Assembly (NCBI GenBank): GCA_902585415.1
Contig: CACIDN010000003.1
Location: 1-64,000, forward strand
From: an uncultured Pelagibacteraceae bacterium
GTDB taxonomy: Bacteria > Pseudomonadota > Alphaproteobacteria > Pelagibacterales > Pelagibacteraceae
DNA length: 64,000 bases
Reading direction: 5' to 3'
The position numbers were made by a program, and so were the translations under genes. Position 1 is the stretch's first letter; the number at the start of each line of letters is the position of its first letter. Of the stretch, positions 63,332 to 64,000 are shown in pieces. A model generated the notes under the pieces. That model was not told the DNA's origin. It made no database searches and worked only from the letters and a program-made list of their open reading frames with translations.

Positions 63332-64000
63332 AATTTTTTAATTTCTGATTTCCAATTTTATATAATTTATTATATAGAGTTCTGTCTGTATCACCCTCAC
63401 AACCAATTATTAAAATATTAGATTTTTCGTTTATTTCCAATTTTTTTTTAATAAGAGGGTCATTACAACAAGATATTACACTTATTATCCCAGGAGTTGA
63501 ACATTCTCCGGCAATTATTTTTTCATTGCTAAATTTTTTTTTTGCAAGCATTGCTAAAGTTTGAGGCACATATTTATCTGATATGCTCAGACAATTATTT
63601 ACAGCATTTTTTAAAATACGCCATGGGACCAAAGATACTTCTGCACAAGACATTCCACCCATAATACTCTGTTTTTTGATATTTACTTTTTTAAGTGATC
63701 CATATTTAATACTTTGCATTACACAATTTGCATACTCTGGCTCAATAACAATTATTTTTGGAATTTTTTTAAAATATTTCGCAATTCCACATACCACACC
63801 CGCAGCCATACCACCAACTCCAGCTTGAAGAAAAACATGGGTGATGTAATGTTTTGTTTGATTAGAAATTTCTTTGATCATTACAGAATATCCAGCCATG
63901 GTTAATTTCGGAATGTATTCATAATTTTTCCAAGCAACATCTTGAACGATTTTCCATCCTTTCTGTTTGGATATATCTTTGCAAATTTTGAGAGATTTTT
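63324..64000 (-). CDS. dpaL: Diaminopropionate ammonia-lyase DpaL (C-terminal part, runs off window)
   Basis: PLP enzyme that converts 2,3-diaminopropionate to pyruvate and two ammonia. The reading frame stays open to the right edge of the window on the minus strand, upstream of the first visible Met (63899): GWKIVQDVAWKNYEYIPKLT leads into MAGYSVMIKEI, as in E. coli YgeX. Inside, THVFLQAGVGGMAAGVV (glycine-rich PLP-phosphate loop) and the C-terminal IIGCEGDTDRTLYNKL match DpaL. About 225 residues are seen, a little over half of the usual 400; the PLP lysine lies outside. The start is not in the window. Confidence 0.9.
   Translation of the reverse strand, partial: KSLKICKDISKQKGWKIVQDVAWKNYEYIPKLTMAGYSVMIKEISNQTKHYITHVFLQAGVGGMAAGVVCGIAKYFKKIPKIIVIEPEYANCVMQSIKYGSLKKVNIKKQSIMGGMSCAEVSLVPWRILKNAVNNCLSISDKYVPQTLAMLAKKKFSNEKIIAGECSTPGIISVISCCNDPLIKKKLEINEKSNILIIGCEGDTDRTLYNKLYKIGNQKLKNYD

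Overview
The window looks like a piece of a streamlined, AT-rich alphaproteobacterial chromosome of the SAR11 (Pelagibacter) type. The basis is base composition, intergenic gaps mostly of 0-100 bp with many 1-8 bp gene overlaps, a circularly permuted two-piece tmRNA typical of Alphaproteobacteria, ThyX as the thymidylate synthase seen, and a gene set dominated by amino-acid and polyamine ABC importers. I see no IS elements, prophage genes, CRISPR arrays, rRNA or tRNA genes. The only stretch above 300 bases without a protein gene is the first 360 bases, which hold the tmRNA. Assignment to SAR11 is inference from these traits, not from a database search.

Layout. (1) 1-4251: tmRNA (minus), thyX, a large beta-propeller/beta-barrel outer-membrane protein, and an Mrp-type ATPase on the minus strand. 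(2) 4333-19387: one long co-directional run: hflK-hflC-DUF2065-degP-miaA, then ilvB-ilvH-ilvC-leuA (branched-chain amino acid synthesis), then mreBCD-mrdA-rodA (rod shape and wall elongation), closed by a strong intrinsic terminator. (3) 19409-25750: DadA-like oxidase, DMT exporter, 2-hydroxyacid dehydrogenase, HDAC-like amidohydrolase, MsrB, then an inverse-autotransporter-type barrel with a small exported protein beside it and a membrane protein. (4) 25742-33496: glutaredoxin and a small conserved protein (minus), a LysE exporter behind a striking leader hairpin, then a Liv-type ABC operon (binding protein, terminator, LivH, an embedded novel exported protein, LivM, LivG, LivF) continuing into the AzlCD amino-acid exporter. 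(5) 33527-42259: glutarate hydroxylase GlaH, a ProC-like reductase, a GNAT-like protein, an exported gamma-glutamylcyclotransferase-like protein, TerC, a TPR protein, 5-oxoprolinase PxpA divergent from PxpB-PxpC-PanB, and a lone binding protein. (6) 42300-56018: a catabolic module with an EutA-like racemase, an ectoine-hydrolase-like M24 protein, a PotABCD-type importer, a FadN-like fusion enzyme, then a cyclophilin, a predicted secreted metallopeptidase, an agmatinase-family ureohydrolase, an aldehyde dehydrogenase and an ArgE-like deacylase. (7) 56046-64000: CsaA, aconitase, a YfgM-like protein, BamB, a cupin, YjbQ, photolyase, and the C-terminal part of diaminopropionate ammonia-lyase running off the end.

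How the genes fit together. Much of the window serves scavenging of reduced nitrogen: amino acids (Liv), D-amino acids (DadA-like), polyamines or similar cations (Pot), guanidino compounds (SpeB family), 5-oxoproline (PxpABC plus a cyclotransferase that would release it), diaminopropionate (DpaL) and possibly ectoine-like cyclic amidines (EutA/DoeA-like). The rest is envelope biogenesis and quality control (HflKC, DegP, MreBCD-PBP2-RodA, BamB) and central metabolism.

Most promising unexplained elements: the exported 198-residue protein locked by 4-bp overlaps inside the Liv operon; the EutA-like/DoeA-like/Pot/FadN-like cluster; the periplasmic cyclotransferase beside 5-oxoprolinase; the 10-bp perfect hairpin that covers the ribosome-binding region of the LysE gene; and the exported HExxH protein.
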